Shown here piece by piece: positions 43,122 through 51,822 of a stretch of 58,989 bases of DNA. Below the pieces are notes generated by a model. It made no database searches and was not told the origin of the DNA. It saw only the letters and a program-made list of their open reading frames with translations. Within the stretch, counting starts at the first letter, position 1, and each line of letters starts with the position of its first letter. The stretch is taken from IMG/VR virus record IMGVR_UViG_3300046777_001542, positions 1 to 58,989 of that record; one strand, given 5' to 3'. This DNA comes from a virus. The position numbers were made by a program, and so were the translations under genes.

Positions 43122-45035
43122 CTAATACTGTATGTAAATATCTCCAGCTACGGGGCTCACTATAGAAGGTGTCTCTGATGTTCCGTATGCGATTTGATTT
43201 TGGCCACTTGTATTTGAAGAGTTCAAATATCCTGGTGTGTCAAAGGATGAACCTAATTGCTTATTAGTTCCATTAATTGTTATATAGTCATACTCTAAGT
43301 AAGATATTGGAAGCTTAGAGTTAACAACTCCATTTATTGCTGACAACTGGAATGAGTTATCAGGTACTATTGGTGCTGAATTAAATGTTACAGTGCCTGT
43401 GAATGTTGGTGCCTCTAGTGTGGCATATAAAGTCAGATCAAGAGTCTCCCATGTTGCAGATGTACCGTCTGTTTTTAAATACTTTCCAGAATTATTGACT
43501 TGCAAAGGAAGGGCATCTATTCCAGTTACAGTTGCTGTCGTAAAATCTACAGTACCTGTAAATATGGGATTTGATAGAGGTGCTTTAAGATCAAGTGCAG
43601 AAAGCATAGCTGTTGATACTGGCTTATCCATATCGGCAGTATTATCTACATTTGCAAGACCAACCATTGAGGCTGTTATACCAGAAACTGTTCCAGTAAA
43701 TGTAGGTGATTCAATTGGAGCTTTCAAAGCAACATTTGTTATTGTTTCATATGTTGTTTCTGCTGTGTGAGATGAAAGCTTTGTTCCAATCAATGTTGTT
43801 AAAGCATCAATTGCACTATCATCATTTCCTAATGCGGCAGATAGCTCGGCAATTGTGTTTAATGCCTCTGGAGCATTTCCAACTAGAGCTGCAACTGCAG
43901 CATCTGCATATTGTTTTGTAGCAATTGAGTCTGGTATTACTGACTCTAACAATTTAGTATTTGAGTCTAATCCAGCATATCCATTTTGCTGATTTCGGGT
44001 AGCGTCTAAGACATAATCACCCAAAGAGTTTTCTATAGTAGTAACATCTGTATTTGTGTCAGAGATCATATCCATTAAAAATATTCTTAGGTCATCATCT
44101 GCTGACTGAAGCGCAGCTACTCTATTATTAATTGTTGGAGTTAATGCAGTAATAGCTCTAGCATTAGTGAAGTAAAGATTTGTTCCCTCTGGAAGATTCG
44201 TGGTAGAAGTTATTATGCTTCCTCCGCTTCCAACTGGTATTGCATCTATAGCGGCCTGAATATCTGCAGCTACTGCATCTTTTGCTCTTTGATTTGTAAA
44301 ATATTTATTTGTGCCTTCTGGTATATCAGATGTTGTTAGCGCCATTATCTCTGATTCGATAGCAGTATTTCTATTTATTATCTCTGCGCTTATAGCTGTG
44401 CTTATGGCAGTATTTCTTGCCCCAATTTCAACATTGATTGCAGCTTCAATATCTTCTGCAATATCTGTAAGAGCTGCATTTACTTTGGAAGTTGCATCAT
44501 TTGATGCGGCTGAAATTGCCTGTGATTTAGCAGCAGCAATTTTAGACTCTGCATCAGATATTGCATTTGATTCAGCAATATTGGCTTTTGATGTTGCATC
44601 AATAGAAGCAGTATCTATTGCATTTTCTTCTGCTGCATTTGCTTTGGCTGTTGCGTCAGCTGCAGCTGTTGTAATTGCATTTGCAATTATTGATGCATTT
44701 GCTGTTATAGCTCTTGCATCCGTAAAGTATTTGTTTGTGCCTTCTGCAAGGCTAGTAGTTGTTAGAGCAGCTATTGCAGCAGCAACTTCACCAGAAACTG
44801 ATGTCTGATTTGGAAGCTGTGAGGTAGGAATTTTACCAGATGAGTCTAGTGTTGCTATACCGCTAGGTTCCCCTGGCTTAAATGCATAAGATGTAATTGC
44901 ATTCCATCTAGATCCGTTACCAATCTTAAATTTGTTTGTATCTGACTCTATTCCAATTTCTCCAGAAAGAAGAATTGGATTATTCAATACCCAGTTTGAT
45001 GCGGTATCTCTTCTAAGTAATATTCTGACTGCCAT
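43122..45035 (-). CDS. long tail fibre (anchor plus Ala-rich coiled shaft)
   Basis: A 637-residue protein from ATG 45035, overlapping the upstream stop (TAATG). The N-terminal anchor RILLRRDTASNWVLNNPILL with GEIGIESDTNKFKIGNG is the same module as in the 729-residue fibre. Residues about 90-250 are Ala-rich heptad-like repeats (DATAKANAAEENAIDTASID), a likely trimeric coiled coil. LAEGTNKYFTDARAI / LPEGTNLYFTNARAI motifs recur. A shared ESPTFTGTVSGITASMVGLA module follows. The C-terminal ~80 residues form a small head. Confidence 0.8.
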   Translation of the reverse strand: MAVRILLRRDTASNWVLNNPILLSGEIGIESDTNKFKIGNGSRWNAITSYAFKPGEPSGIATLDSSGKIPTSQLPNQTSVSGEVAAAIAALTTTSLAEGTNKYFTDARAITANASIIANAITTAAADATAKANAAEENAIDTASIDATSKANIAESNAISDAESKIAAAKSQAISAASNDATSKVNAALTDIAEDIEAAINVEIGARNTAISTAISAEIINRNTAIESEIMALTTSDIPEGTNKYFTNQRAKDAVAADIQAAIDAIPVGSGGSIITSTTNLPEGTNLYFTNARAITALTPTINNRVAALQSADDDLRIFLMDMISDTNTDVTTIENSLGDYVLDATRNQQNGYAGLDSNTKLLESVIPDSIATKQYADAAVAALVGNAPEALNTIAELSAALGNDDSAIDALTTLIGTKLSSHTAETTYETITNVALKAPIESPTFTGTVSGITASMVGLANVDNTADMDKPVSTAMLSALDLKAPLSNPIFTGTVDFTTATVTGIDALPLQVNNSGKYLKTDGTSATWETLDLTLYATLEAPTFTGTVTFNSAPIVPDNSFQLSAINGVVNSKLPISYLEYDYITINGTNKQLGSSFDTPGYLNSSNTSGQNQIAYGTSETPSIVSPVAGDIYIQY

Positions 45036-45487
45036 TAGTTTGATGCTCCTCCGTCAAGGATATCTCCAACAAAATCTGTTGAATCTCCTCCTATAATTAA
45101 TACGTCTTCAGATTCACCCTCTGGGGAACCGCCATCAAATAATGTCAGAGTTTCCCAGCTTGGGTTTTCGTTAGATAATGAAGGAGTTCCACCTTCTACA
45201 CCAACAACTTCAGGCAATATAACTGCGGGAGATGCAATTTCATTATACTCTAAGAATGTTATTGGATTTTGTATATCAATAGTATGGACTTCACCATCAA
45301 ATGCGTGAGTGTGTCTATAGAATGGGGTAGGGTCTGTGCTTGGCGGGGTCAATTCAATCCAAACAGAACCATTATGTATTCTTAAATTCTTTGTAAGAAT
45401 ATTAAAGTATACATCGCCCTCTTTACCAGACGCTGGATCTACATCCATTGTCAATAAGTTAAGGGCTACCTTCATCTGTCTAGACAT
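45035..45487 (-). CDS. small virion-associated protein with metal-binding-like His cluster
   Basis: A 150-residue acidic protein from ATG 45487. After a WNGSVW-like motif (NLRIHNGSVWIELTPPS) it has FYRHTHAFDGEVHTIDIQ, whose His residues may bind a metal or form a fibre joint. The C-terminus is Gly/Asp-rich (VGDILDGGASN). It is packed between two fibre genes with one-base overlaps. Probably a short adaptor or fibre component. Confidence 0.55.
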   Translation of the reverse strand: MSRQMKVALNLLTMDVDPASGKEGDVYFNILTKNLRIHNGSVWIELTPPSTDPTPFYRHTHAFDGEVHTIDIQNPITFLEYNEIASPAVILPEVVGVEGGTPSLSNENPSWETLTLFDGGSPEGESEDVLIIGGDSTDFVGDILDGGASN

Positions 45488-45488
45488 G

Positions 45489-46457
45489 CTATCCTACTAC
45501 CACTACCTTGAATTCACCAGCTGTTGGAGCAACTGCAAAATCTACCTTTACGTTATTATCATCGTGTAGCTTTATATCTGCTTCTACAAGTGATCCAGTT
45601 GCTGTATCAAATACTTGAACTGTAACCTCTGATGATCCTAACTTGTGATTAACTGTATACGATGTGGCTGACGTTGCAAGAGTAGTTACAAACTTTCTAG
45701 CAATGGCATGATAGTCTGTACCATTATTTGTCAGTGACCATTTATCTGTTGATTCATTCCATAGAATTTCAACATCTGCTTCATCTCCACGTTCAACAAG
45801 AATGCCAGCATTAGCTGTTGGGGCTCCTGTTGCATTGCTGTTTAATTTTACCTTATTATCTTCAATGTTAATCTGTGTTGTATTTACAGAATTAACAGTT
45901 CCAATAACATTCAGATTTCCGCCAACCTGCAAATTGCCAACAATTTCAACATCGTCTGGCAAGCCAATAGTTACTGCAGCATTTGAACCAGAATTAGGAG
46001 AGACATCAATCTGTCCCTCTGTTCCATTAATTGTTGCTACATAGTCTCCAGTTGTCTGTGTAGCTAAATTAATAACTATATCTGCATCACTTGCATCTGT
46101 AATTCTTCCTTGATTATCTACTGAGAAAGTTACAGTCTTTGATGTCGATCCATATGTACCAGCTGTAACATCTGTGTCGTCTAAATCAATTGTTGTTACG
46201 CCAGTTGAATCAGTATAGGTAGCTGTTAAACCTACTCCGCCTTCTACATACTGCCCAATAGCGTCTTGAATAACTTCTAGGGAACCAGATGTGGATATCC
46301 ACTGTGATCCATTCCAGAAGTACATAATGTTATCTTGTGAGTTGTAGTACAACTGACCAGATACAGGATTTGAAGGGGCTGCCCCTAAGTTTTGAATTCT
46401 AGCATTGAGTAACTCATTTTTGTTAAGATCAATACTAACTAAATATTTTTTTGCCAT
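45489..46457 (-). CDS. tail fibre / baseplate wedge-like protein
   Basis: A 322-residue protein from ATG 46457 with AAAGGGAGA upstream. The N-terminus NARIQNLGAAPSNPVSGQLY, NSQDNIMYFWNGSQWISTS is a module common at the start of phage fibres. The middle has beta-helix-like repeats (EIVGNLQVGGNLNVIGTVNS, INIEDNKVKLNSNATG). The C-terminal ~75 residues (VNHKLGSSEVTVQVFDTATG) resemble the beta domain found at the end of several T4-like fibre proteins. Probably part of the tail-tip fibre network. Confidence 0.75.
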   Translation of the reverse strand: MAKKYLVSIDLNKNELLNARIQNLGAAPSNPVSGQLYYNSQDNIMYFWNGSQWISTSGSLEVIQDAIGQYVEGGVGLTATYTDSTGVTTIDLDDTDVTAGTYGSTSKTVTFSVDNQGRITDASDADIVINLATQTTGDYVATINGTEGQIDVSPNSGSNAAVTIGLPDDVEIVGNLQVGGNLNVIGTVNSVNTTQINIEDNKVKLNSNATGAPTANAGILVERGDEADVEILWNESTDKWSLTNNGTDYHAIARKFVTTLATSATSYTVNHKLGSSEVTVQVFDTATGSLVEADIKLHDDNNVKVDFAVAPTAGEFKVVVVG

Positions 46458-46471
46458 TTGCTATCTCCCTT

Positions 46472-46912
46472 TTAGGACAGGTGCGCTGTCCCTGAAAATG
46501 GCTGTGCCATTGTCAATGTTATTTTATTAAAGCTGTTGTAATCTATTCCAACTTCCAGTATATCTCCTGCACTTGATTTTACAGTAACATTAGGATTATA
46601 TCCTAAATTATGAACTATCTCTACAGAATAAACACCATTAGTTGGTCCTTGGATTTGAGCAAGTTCCCAAGAGGTTGTTAGAGTTGAATTTGTTAGTATG
46701 ATGACTTTTGCATCTGCCCAAGATGAATCATTTGTCTTTGGGCCAATAAATCTATTTAATGTTACATCGTAGTAGAAATCTCCAGTTAACCCAAGATTGT
46801 TGGCAGGGTTTCCTGTTCCATTAAGGATTGTTCTACCTCTTGGTCCTTGAGGACCAGGTGTAGATATTATGAGATTATTTTTTTGTTCTTTAACTATTAC
46901 TTTGTCGACCAT
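46472..46912 (-). CDS. short collagen-like-linker fibre protein
   Basis: A 146-residue protein from ATG 46912, overlapping the upstream stop. After a short N-terminus comes STPGPQGPRGRTILNGTGNP, a few Gly-X-Y triplets followed by the NGTGNP motif that often follows collagen stretches in phage fibres. A compact beta domain ends VEIVHNLGYNPNVTVKSSAG and SGTAHLS. It may add a short trimeric stalk to the tail tip. Confidence 0.7.
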   Translation of the reverse strand: MVDKVIVKEQKNNLIISTPGPQGPRGRTILNGTGNPANNLGLTGDFYYDVTLNRFIGPKTNDSSWADAKVIILTNSTLTTSWELAQIQGPTNGVYSVEIVHNLGYNPNVTVKSSAGDILEVGIDYNSFNKITLTMAQPFSGTAHLS

Positions 46913-47262
46913 TATATAGTTACCGACCTACTGAGAGTCATAAACCCCTCTAGGAGTTTAATTTTATTCCCATTAGTATCAATAACCATAATGTCATATG
47001 CAGACTTTGGATAAAAGAGTTTGTTGGTTTGTGTAGGCGTCATTTTTACATCTAATGTACCAGTTGGCCCATCAATTGTAATACCACCCGCTGGTGATGT
47101 AAGTGTGAAAGCTAATTTATTTCCACCCTGTGTATCACGAACTTGTAGTTTTGCCGAAGCGCCTGTCAGATCAATAGGTGTTACTTCATCGTCTTCAGTA
47201 TATTGTATCTGAAAGTTGAATGTAGCATTTTGATCTACTTCGAAATTCTTTTTTACTGCCAT
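46912..47262 (-). CDS. BppU-like baseplate/fibre anchor protein
   Basis: A 116-residue protein from ATG 47262 with TAGGAGA upstream. It has the short beta-sandwich layout of baseplate upper protein N-terminal domains: FEVDQNATFNFQIQYTEDDE, then PIDLTGASAKLQVRDTQGG and DIMVIDTNGNKIKLLEG. It is first of the fibre gene run after the holin-like gene. Such domains anchor fibres to the tail. Assignment is by pattern; I am moderately sure. Confidence 0.65.
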   Translation of the reverse strand: MAVKKNFEVDQNATFNFQIQYTEDDEVTPIDLTGASAKLQVRDTQGGNKLAFTLTSPAGGITIDGPTGTLDVKMTPTQTNKLFYPKSAYDIMVIDTNGNKIKLLEGFMTLSRSVTI

Positions 47263-47284
47263 TTGCCATAGTCTCCTAAATAGG

Positions 47285-47318
47285 AATACTCCTGTACCAA
47301 TTTTAGCACAGGAGTATT
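47285..47318 (-). terminator. hairpin after EF-hand membrane protein gene
   Basis: An 11-bp inverted repeat AATACTCCTGT / ACAGGAGTATT with a 12-nt loop lies 14 nt after the stop of the 79-residue gene. There is no strong U-tract, so termination may be partial and let fibres be co-transcribed. Confidence 0.6.
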
Positions 47319-47331
47319 TCTAATCGACTAA

Positions 47332-47571
47332 TTACTTAGCTGGAGCCTTAAAACCAAATTCTTGGTTGCTTGGGCTTAATGCCTTTAGAATAACTGGAGC
47401 AACTGCTGCAACTCCACCCATCAAAAGGTCTCTTGGATTTGTATTTCCAGTCATGTACAAAGCAATTGCTGCTGAAAGGAATGCTCTTGCATATGTTCCA
47501 AGCGCTGCTAAAATTTGTTCTGTCATTGTTACCTTTCCATCTTTATTTAAATCGGCTTTATCGTGTGCCAT
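47332..47571 (-). CDS. small membrane protein with EF-hand loop (holin candidate)
   Basis: A 79-residue protein from ATG 47571 with GGAGAT upstream. The N-terminus DKADLNKDGKVTMTEQI is a textbook EF-hand/dockerin loop (D-x-N-x-D-G-x-V...E). It is followed by two hydrophobic segments, about residues 27-43 (ARAFLSAAIALYM) and 47-66 (RDLLMGGVAAVAPVILKAL), and a polar tail. Two short membrane helices, small size and a place beside late genes fit a holin. The calcium-binding loop would be unusual. It has its own promoter behind the reductase gene. Confidence 0.6.
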   Translation of the reverse strand: MAHDKADLNKDGKVTMTEQILAALGTYARAFLSAAIALYMTGNTNPRDLLMGGVAAVAPVILKALSPSNQEFGFKAPAK

Positions 47572-47630
47572 TTAATTATCTCCATTTCGGGGCGGGGTGC
47601 CCAGGAATTTTGGTTTTACCCAATACTATT

Positions 47631-47640
47631 ATTATACTAC
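47631..47640 (-). promoter_or_regulatory. -10 element before EF-hand membrane protein
   Basis: The minus strand reads TAGTATAATAATAG, beginning immediately after the stop of the reductase gene. It is similar to the -10 found in the divergent region at 50,690. Confidence 0.45.
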
Positions 47641-49571
47641 TAAGCAGATATATCCACAATCTCACAATTACCATCAGATGTGCATGCAAGAGTCTGTGTT
47701 CCGCTAGTTCCGTCTTCTGTCTCATAGAAAGATAAGTCTTCCCATCTAATGCTGGAAGGCATCTTTTCAACTAGAGCATCATATTCTTCTTTTGTGACCT
47801 CTTGATAAGGAGCCTGCTTATATGAATGGTCAGAATGAGGAAGGAATGAAATTCCAGATACTTCATCAAAGTGCTTATATACCCAAGCTCCTACTTCCAT
47901 CCATTCATGCTCTTTAACAGAAACAGTAATTGATGGCTTATGCTCACACCAAGCACGTTGGTAAACTAACCAGGTGTTAAGATGCTCAATAGCCGTAAGG
48001 TCATTTCTTGTGATTGCTCCCTCTGGTGCTTTTACTGGGAATGAGAAGACATATGTATCGTTTGGCTTCATAACATCGTCTTCAACAGGAATTCCAACTT
48101 CCTTTAAAAATGTTGATAGCGGATCTTTCTTGTCTCCACGAACTGTACGGATATAGTATGGTGAGTGCCATGCATGCATTCCAGATGAAACACCAACTAA
48201 TTGAGATACCGTTCCAGATGGCTTAACACAAGTAATAGCAGCAGATTCTTGAATACCAATACGTCCTGCTTCTTCTTTGTTAATCTCTCTTGCGTATTCA
48301 CGAAGTGATGTAAGAGTCTCTTCAAGTTTATTAATGTTTTCTTTTCCAGAGAAGAATTTGTTTCCAAACTGACCAGTTAAAGAAACGCCAAGCAGTCTTT
48401 CTTCTTCTGTGTTATCTTTCCAAATCTTTCTAAGATATTTAAAGTCTGTTAGTGTTGATTGCCATGTTCCAAGAATTGTAGCAAGGCGTACTTTTTCTGC
48501 AACAGTTGTAGGTGTATCCTTTTCACGTAGTACGACTTCTGAAAGATTACAAAACTGATAAGGACGGAGAATAATCTCTGAACATGGGTTCGTTCCATAA
48601 TGGATTTCAGGGTCTCTACGACCATATTTAGCTGCTTGCTTCTGCGCTGCAGCAACATTATAGATTCCACGTTCCCCAGACTTTGAGTCATAAAGAGATT
48701 TCCATTCTGCAATAAATTGCTCCATCTCTGGTTTGCGAGAATATGCAACAGAGTTATTTGACAATGCACGTTGTGAATTATTTTCCCACCAGTTGCCAGA
48801 TTTTGCCTGCGCCATTTCAATGTCATTAATATTTGAAAGAGAAATCATTGCTGACCTGCGGACACCGCCTACAACAACAACTTCACCAATCTTGCACATA
48901 ATATCATGAGCCTCAATAGGCTTTAGTTGACGTCCTGTTGCATTCTTAAACTTTGCAATAGTAAAATCAAAAAGATTTACTAGTGGTTGTGGACCAGATG
49001 ATCTTCCACCCATGGTCTTAAGTCTTGCTCCTGATGGGCGAACCTTTGAAACATCAATTGCTGGAATATGGCCTGTCCAAAGTAGTGCTAATAACTCACG
49101 ATATGCTTTAGCCCATCCTTGCTTTGAATCTTCTACAACAATAACTGTGTCTGACTTTTCTAATGTCTCTGGGACGGAAGGAAGCTTATTAACATACTTA
49201 TATTCAACTGAGAATCCTACTCCAGTACCACACATAAGAATATACATAGTCTCATCAAATGATCTTGGTGAATCAACTGGTACAAATGAACAGTTATATC
49301 CTGCAACATGATCTCTATCTAAAGCTGGTCCAGCTGTCATTACAGATCTCATTGAAGGCATAACATCTCTGTTATATACTGCTTCTCTTAATTGAGTAAC
49401 TGTCTTAGCATCTGGAACATAGTCCATAGTTTTGAGATGAGTCAGCATAAAGTCAAAATATCTATCTACAGTTTCACCCCATGTTTCACGACGATTATCT
49501 TCTTGTAACCATCTTGCATATCTTGACAATGCAATAAAGTTTTCATATGGGTTTTCAATAGTTCTTGACAT
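47640..49571 (-). CDS. nrdJ: adenosylcobalamin-dependent (class II) ribonucleotide reductase, monomeric type
   Basis: A 643-residue protein from ATG 49571. It reduces ribonucleotides to deoxyribonucleotides for phage DNA synthesis using a B12-derived radical. Key residues align with Lactobacillus RTPR: Cys94 (GYNCSFVPVD) and Cys341 (PYQFCNLSE) form the active-site pair; Cys330 in TNPCSEIIL is the thiyl site with Asn328 and Glu332. The spacing Cys330-Cys341 matches RTPR 408-419. The C-terminal CTSDGNC (630/636) is the re-reducing pair. PSGTVSQLVG binds phosphate. All catalytic residues are present. No thioredoxin or class I subunit is nearby. It depends on host B12. Confidence 0.93.
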   Translation of the reverse strand: MSRTIENPYENFIALSRYARWLQEDNRRETWGETVDRYFDFMLTHLKTMDYVPDAKTVTQLREAVYNRDVMPSMRSVMTAGPALDRDHVAGYNCSFVPVDSPRSFDETMYILMCGTGVGFSVEYKYVNKLPSVPETLEKSDTVIVVEDSKQGWAKAYRELLALLWTGHIPAIDVSKVRPSGARLKTMGGRSSGPQPLVNLFDFTIAKFKNATGRQLKPIEAHDIMCKIGEVVVVGGVRRSAMISLSNINDIEMAQAKSGNWWENNSQRALSNNSVAYSRKPEMEQFIAEWKSLYDSKSGERGIYNVAAAQKQAAKYGRRDPEIHYGTNPCSEIILRPYQFCNLSEVVLREKDTPTTVAEKVRLATILGTWQSTLTDFKYLRKIWKDNTEEERLLGVSLTGQFGNKFFSGKENINKLEETLTSLREYAREINKEEAGRIGIQESAAITCVKPSGTVSQLVGVSSGMHAWHSPYYIRTVRGDKKDPLSTFLKEVGIPVEDDVMKPNDTYVFSFPVKAPEGAITRNDLTAIEHLNTWLVYQRAWCEHKPSITVSVKEHEWMEVGAWVYKHFDEVSGISFLPHSDHSYKQAPYQEVTKEEYDALVEKMPSSIRWEDLSFYETEDGTSGTQTLACTSDGNCEIVDISA

Positions 49572-49651
49572 ATACGACCTTTTCTCCGCCCTGCGGTGTA
49601 ATTTTTGTGTGAATGTCTAGTGTATCAAACTTTTTTTTATAGGTCTAGGGT

Positions 49652-50641
49652 TTAAGAAAACTTTTTAAAAATATGATCAAAAGACTTTTCAGTTAACTGA
49701 ATCCAATTATAGTTTTGATGAATCTTAGTTGACTGAGCATAATAATATCCTGCATACGCTGGAAAGTCAATAGCAACTTCTCTCATAAGCTCAAGTAGAT
49801 GTTGATAGTCTGGTTCAAAAACTTTTCCTTCATGAGGATGTGGCCATGGAGAATCAATTAACTTTGATTTTAATTTTAGTGGGCCAAGAAAATTTTCATA
49901 ATGTGCCCAACCACTTGTACAGATTGTTGGCATACCAGTTGCTAAAGCCTGAAGCGGAATAAAACCAAATCCTTCTCCATAACTAGGATAAACTAAAACA
50001 TCATGATCATGATAAAGTTGAAGTAGTTGACTTTCTGAAAGTTCTTCTGTTATAATATTTATATTATTATATATAGTATTAGGTAAACCTATAATTTGTT
50101 TATCTATATAATTATTATATATTCTAGTAGTATTATCTTTATATGCTTTAATAGTTAAAGAATAAGCAGGGTTGTTTCCGTATAATTGTGTGAATGCGTC
50201 AACTACCATCTGTCCAGCTTTTCTTGGGGCTGGTTCACCAATGTGTAAAAATTTTATAACATTGCTTGATCTTCTTTTTACTGGTTTCCAGATATCAGAA
50301 ATACCATGTGGATAAACTTTAACATTCTTCAGTCCATTATCTTCAAAAACATTTGCACACCAATCAGATGTTGTCCAGATTTCATCACAAGCAAGCATTT
50401 TTAGTTTCCATGAATCTGGTACTTTAGTTGATTCCCAGGGTGTATATGAAATTTGATATTGATCTTTGTGCAGCTTAAAATTAGTTGGTTGCGAAAAGTT
50501 AAGTTGAACTGGGGCTTTAGGGTATGAATAAGGAACAGTGTGACCTAGTGATTTAAGAGATTCAACTATGTTTAATCCAGCATAACCATACCCATTTGAT
50601 GTTGTCAGGTTCATTGTTGGCGTATAAAACGATATTTGCAT
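49652..50641 (-). CDS. GT4-type glycosyltransferase
   Basis: A 329-residue protein. ATG 50641 is chosen because GAAAGGAAG precedes it; a longer frame to 50728 crosses the divergent promoter. GT-B fold marks: an N-terminal MQISFYTPTMNLTTSNGYGY with Gly-rich loop, ACDEIWTTSDWCANVFEDNG, then VIKFLHIGEPAPRKAGQMV and the C-terminal donor site DVLVYPSYGEGFGFIPLQAL. The usual E-x7-E ends in Gln here. It would transfer a sugar from a nucleotide sugar to phage DNA, a virion protein or the host envelope; which one cannot be told. It lies upstream of the reductase gene in the late direction. Confidence 0.85.
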   Translation of the reverse strand: MQISFYTPTMNLTTSNGYGYAGLNIVESLKSLGHTVPYSYPKAPVQLNFSQPTNFKLHKDQYQISYTPWESTKVPDSWKLKMLACDEIWTTSDWCANVFEDNGLKNVKVYPHGISDIWKPVKRRSSNVIKFLHIGEPAPRKAGQMVVDAFTQLYGNNPAYSLTIKAYKDNTTRIYNNYIDKQIIGLPNTIYNNINIITEELSESQLLQLYHDHDVLVYPSYGEGFGFIPLQALATGMPTICTSGWAHYENFLGPLKLKSKLIDSPWPHPHEGKVFEPDYQHLLELMREVAIDFPAYAGYYYAQSTKIHQNYNWIQLTEKSFDHIFKKFS

Positions 50642-50664
50642 CTCTTCCTTTCTAGTTGACTGAC

Positions 50665-50694
50665 TTGACAGTAACTTAATTACAATGCTATTAT
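50665..50694 (+). promoter_or_regulatory. divergent promoter region (plus-strand TTGACA / TATTAT)
   Basis: TTGACA, 18 bp, TATTAT on the plus strand drives the transglycosylase operon. The same bases read on the minus strand contain CTATAATAATAG, a possible -10 for the glycosyltransferase gene. Confidence 0.65.
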
Positions 50695-50727
50695 TATAGT
50701 TCGTTATCTCTAAAGGAGGAAATGCCA

Positions 50728-51291
50728 ATGGAGAATATAAAACAAAAGCTTAGTGATTTTGTTCATAGTACGACTGTTATAGTAATGATAACATTATTTC
50801 TATTCAGTAACAATACTGTGATCTCAATACAAAATTCAGAAGCTTTAATAGTAAAACCAAAGACAGAAGTACAACTTAAGAAAGAAACCTTAGAAAAGTA
50901 CAGCAATACTGTTTACAAGCCTTCTCAGGCTATGCCAGATGAAGATTTAAAAGATCTTCTTTGGGCAGTAGGTTTTGAAGGAAAAGCCCTTAAAACGGCT
51001 TGGGCCATTGCTAAGAGGGAGTCCAATGGACGACCAATGGCATATAATGGCAACAGGAATACTGGAGACAGTTCCTATGGAATTTTTCAGATTAATATGT
51101 TGGGCAACCTCGGAATTGATCGAAAAGAAAAGTTCGACCTGAAGTCAAATGTACTATTATTTGACCCAGTAATCAACGCAGAGATAACGTATTATATGAC
51201 CAAGGGCGGAGAAGATTGGTCAGCTTGGAAGGGTTTAACCCCAAGAGCTCAGGAATTTTATTTAAAGTTCCCAACCGACACGAAGAAGTAG
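50728..51291 (+). CDS. membrane-anchored or secreted lysozyme-like transglycosylase
   Basis: A 187-residue protein. ATG 50728 lies 8 nt after AAAGGAGG; an ATG at 50722 is too close to it. The N-terminal hydrophobic segment (VIVMITLFLFSN) is a signal or anchor helix. The C-terminal domain (about 75-187) has the SLT/lysozyme pattern: WAIAKRESNGRPMAYN with the catalytic Glu, then GDSSYGIFQINM and a C-terminal GGEDWSAWKGLTP. It would cut peptidoglycan, either at entry or lysis. It is read opposite to the structural genes and starts a five-gene plus-strand operon. Confidence 0.8.
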   Translation: MENIKQKLSDFVHSTTVIVMITLFLFSNNTVISIQNSEALIVKPKTEVQLKKETLEKYSNTVYKPSQAMPDEDLKDLLWAVGFEGKALKTAWAIAKRESNGRPMAYNGNRNTGDSSYGIFQINMLGNLGIDRKEKFDLKSNVLLFDPVINAEITYYMTKGGEDWSAWKGLTPRAQEFYLKFPTDTKK

Positions 51292-51297
51292 GAGACT

Positions 51298-51516
51298 ATG
51301 CAAAGGATACAGTATGTATCTAAATACATAGCAATGGCTGAAGAAGGCCTTGTTCCGCAATTGGAATGCCCAATGGACCAAGGTCTTCTTTATCCAAATC
51401 AAGATTTAGAAGATAATCTTTATCTATACTGCTTATCTTGCAAATATAAAAAATTTATAGGTTTTGGCTTTTACGATGATATTGTAAAGGCGGTTAAAAA
51501 AGGCGGTTCCAAATGA
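51298..51516 (+). CDS. small Cys-containing protein of lysis operon
   Basis: A 72-residue protein from ATG 51298, with GTAGGAGA upstream and 6 nt after the transglycosylase stop. One Cys (LECPMDQG) and a CxxC pair (YCLSCKYK) could bind zinc. The C-terminus is Lys/Gly-rich. It overlaps the next start by ATGA. Function is unknown. Confidence 0.65.
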   Translation: MQRIQYVSKYIAMAEEGLVPQLECPMDQGLLYPNQDLEDNLYLYCLSCKYKKFIGFGFYDDIVKAVKKGGSK

Positions 51517-51626
51517 CATGTGGAAGCAATGATTGCAAATGTCAAAATGAATCACAACCAATCCCCTTAACAGATGCTATGGGGCGAGAAATATTTTGGG
51601 AAGATTTAGGAAGACCAAATGAGTGA
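51513..51626 (+). CDS. 37-residue Cys-rich protein
   Basis: Frame from ATG 51513 (ATGA overlap with the upstream stop) to TGA 51626. It begins MTCGSNDCKCQNESQPIPLT, with Cys in a C-x4-C-x-C cluster, and ends FWEDLGRPNE. It overlaps the next start by 8 bp. The tight packing of this operon supports it being translated, but its size makes the call tentative. Confidence 0.5.
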   Translation: MTCGSNDCKCQNESQPIPLTDAMGREIFWEDLGRPNE

Positions 51627-51822
51627 AGAACAAAACAGTAATCTAGAAGATAATCTTCCTATGGTGACATACATTATGTTGCATAGGATTTACGACCTGC
51701 TTACACTAATTTCGAATAAAGTTGTAGGCGGAGAAGATACACAAAAGATGATAAATTATCACGAACAGGGCTATTTATTAGGTCCTGCCCCAGCGTATAC
51801 AACAGGAGAAGAAAATGGATAA
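51619..51822 (+). CDS. small acidic protein, paralogue of next gene
   Basis: A 67-residue protein from ATG 51619. The core NLPMVTYIMLHRIYDLLTLI parallels SLPSITYLMGLIFDKLDENN in the next gene, so the two are likely an old duplication. There is no signal peptide and no known domain. It overlaps both neighbours. Confidence 0.6.
   Translation: MSEEQNSNLEDNLPMVTYIMLHRIYDLLTLISNKVVGGEDTQKMINYHEQGYLLGPAPAYTTGEENG

Noticed and set aside
44311-44808. 165-residue plus-strand hydrophobic frame
   Set aside because: Antisense of the Ala-rich coiled shaft of a fibre; no start signal.
47640-49571. Intein or split in the ribonucleotide reductase
   Set aside because: The reading frame is continuous and all catalytic blocks are at normal spacing; no insert was seen.
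50642-50728. N-terminal extension of the glycosyltransferase to 50,728
   Set aside because: It crosses the divergent promoter and the start of the plus-strand gene; ATG 50641 has a strong ribosome binding site and begins the GT-B fold.
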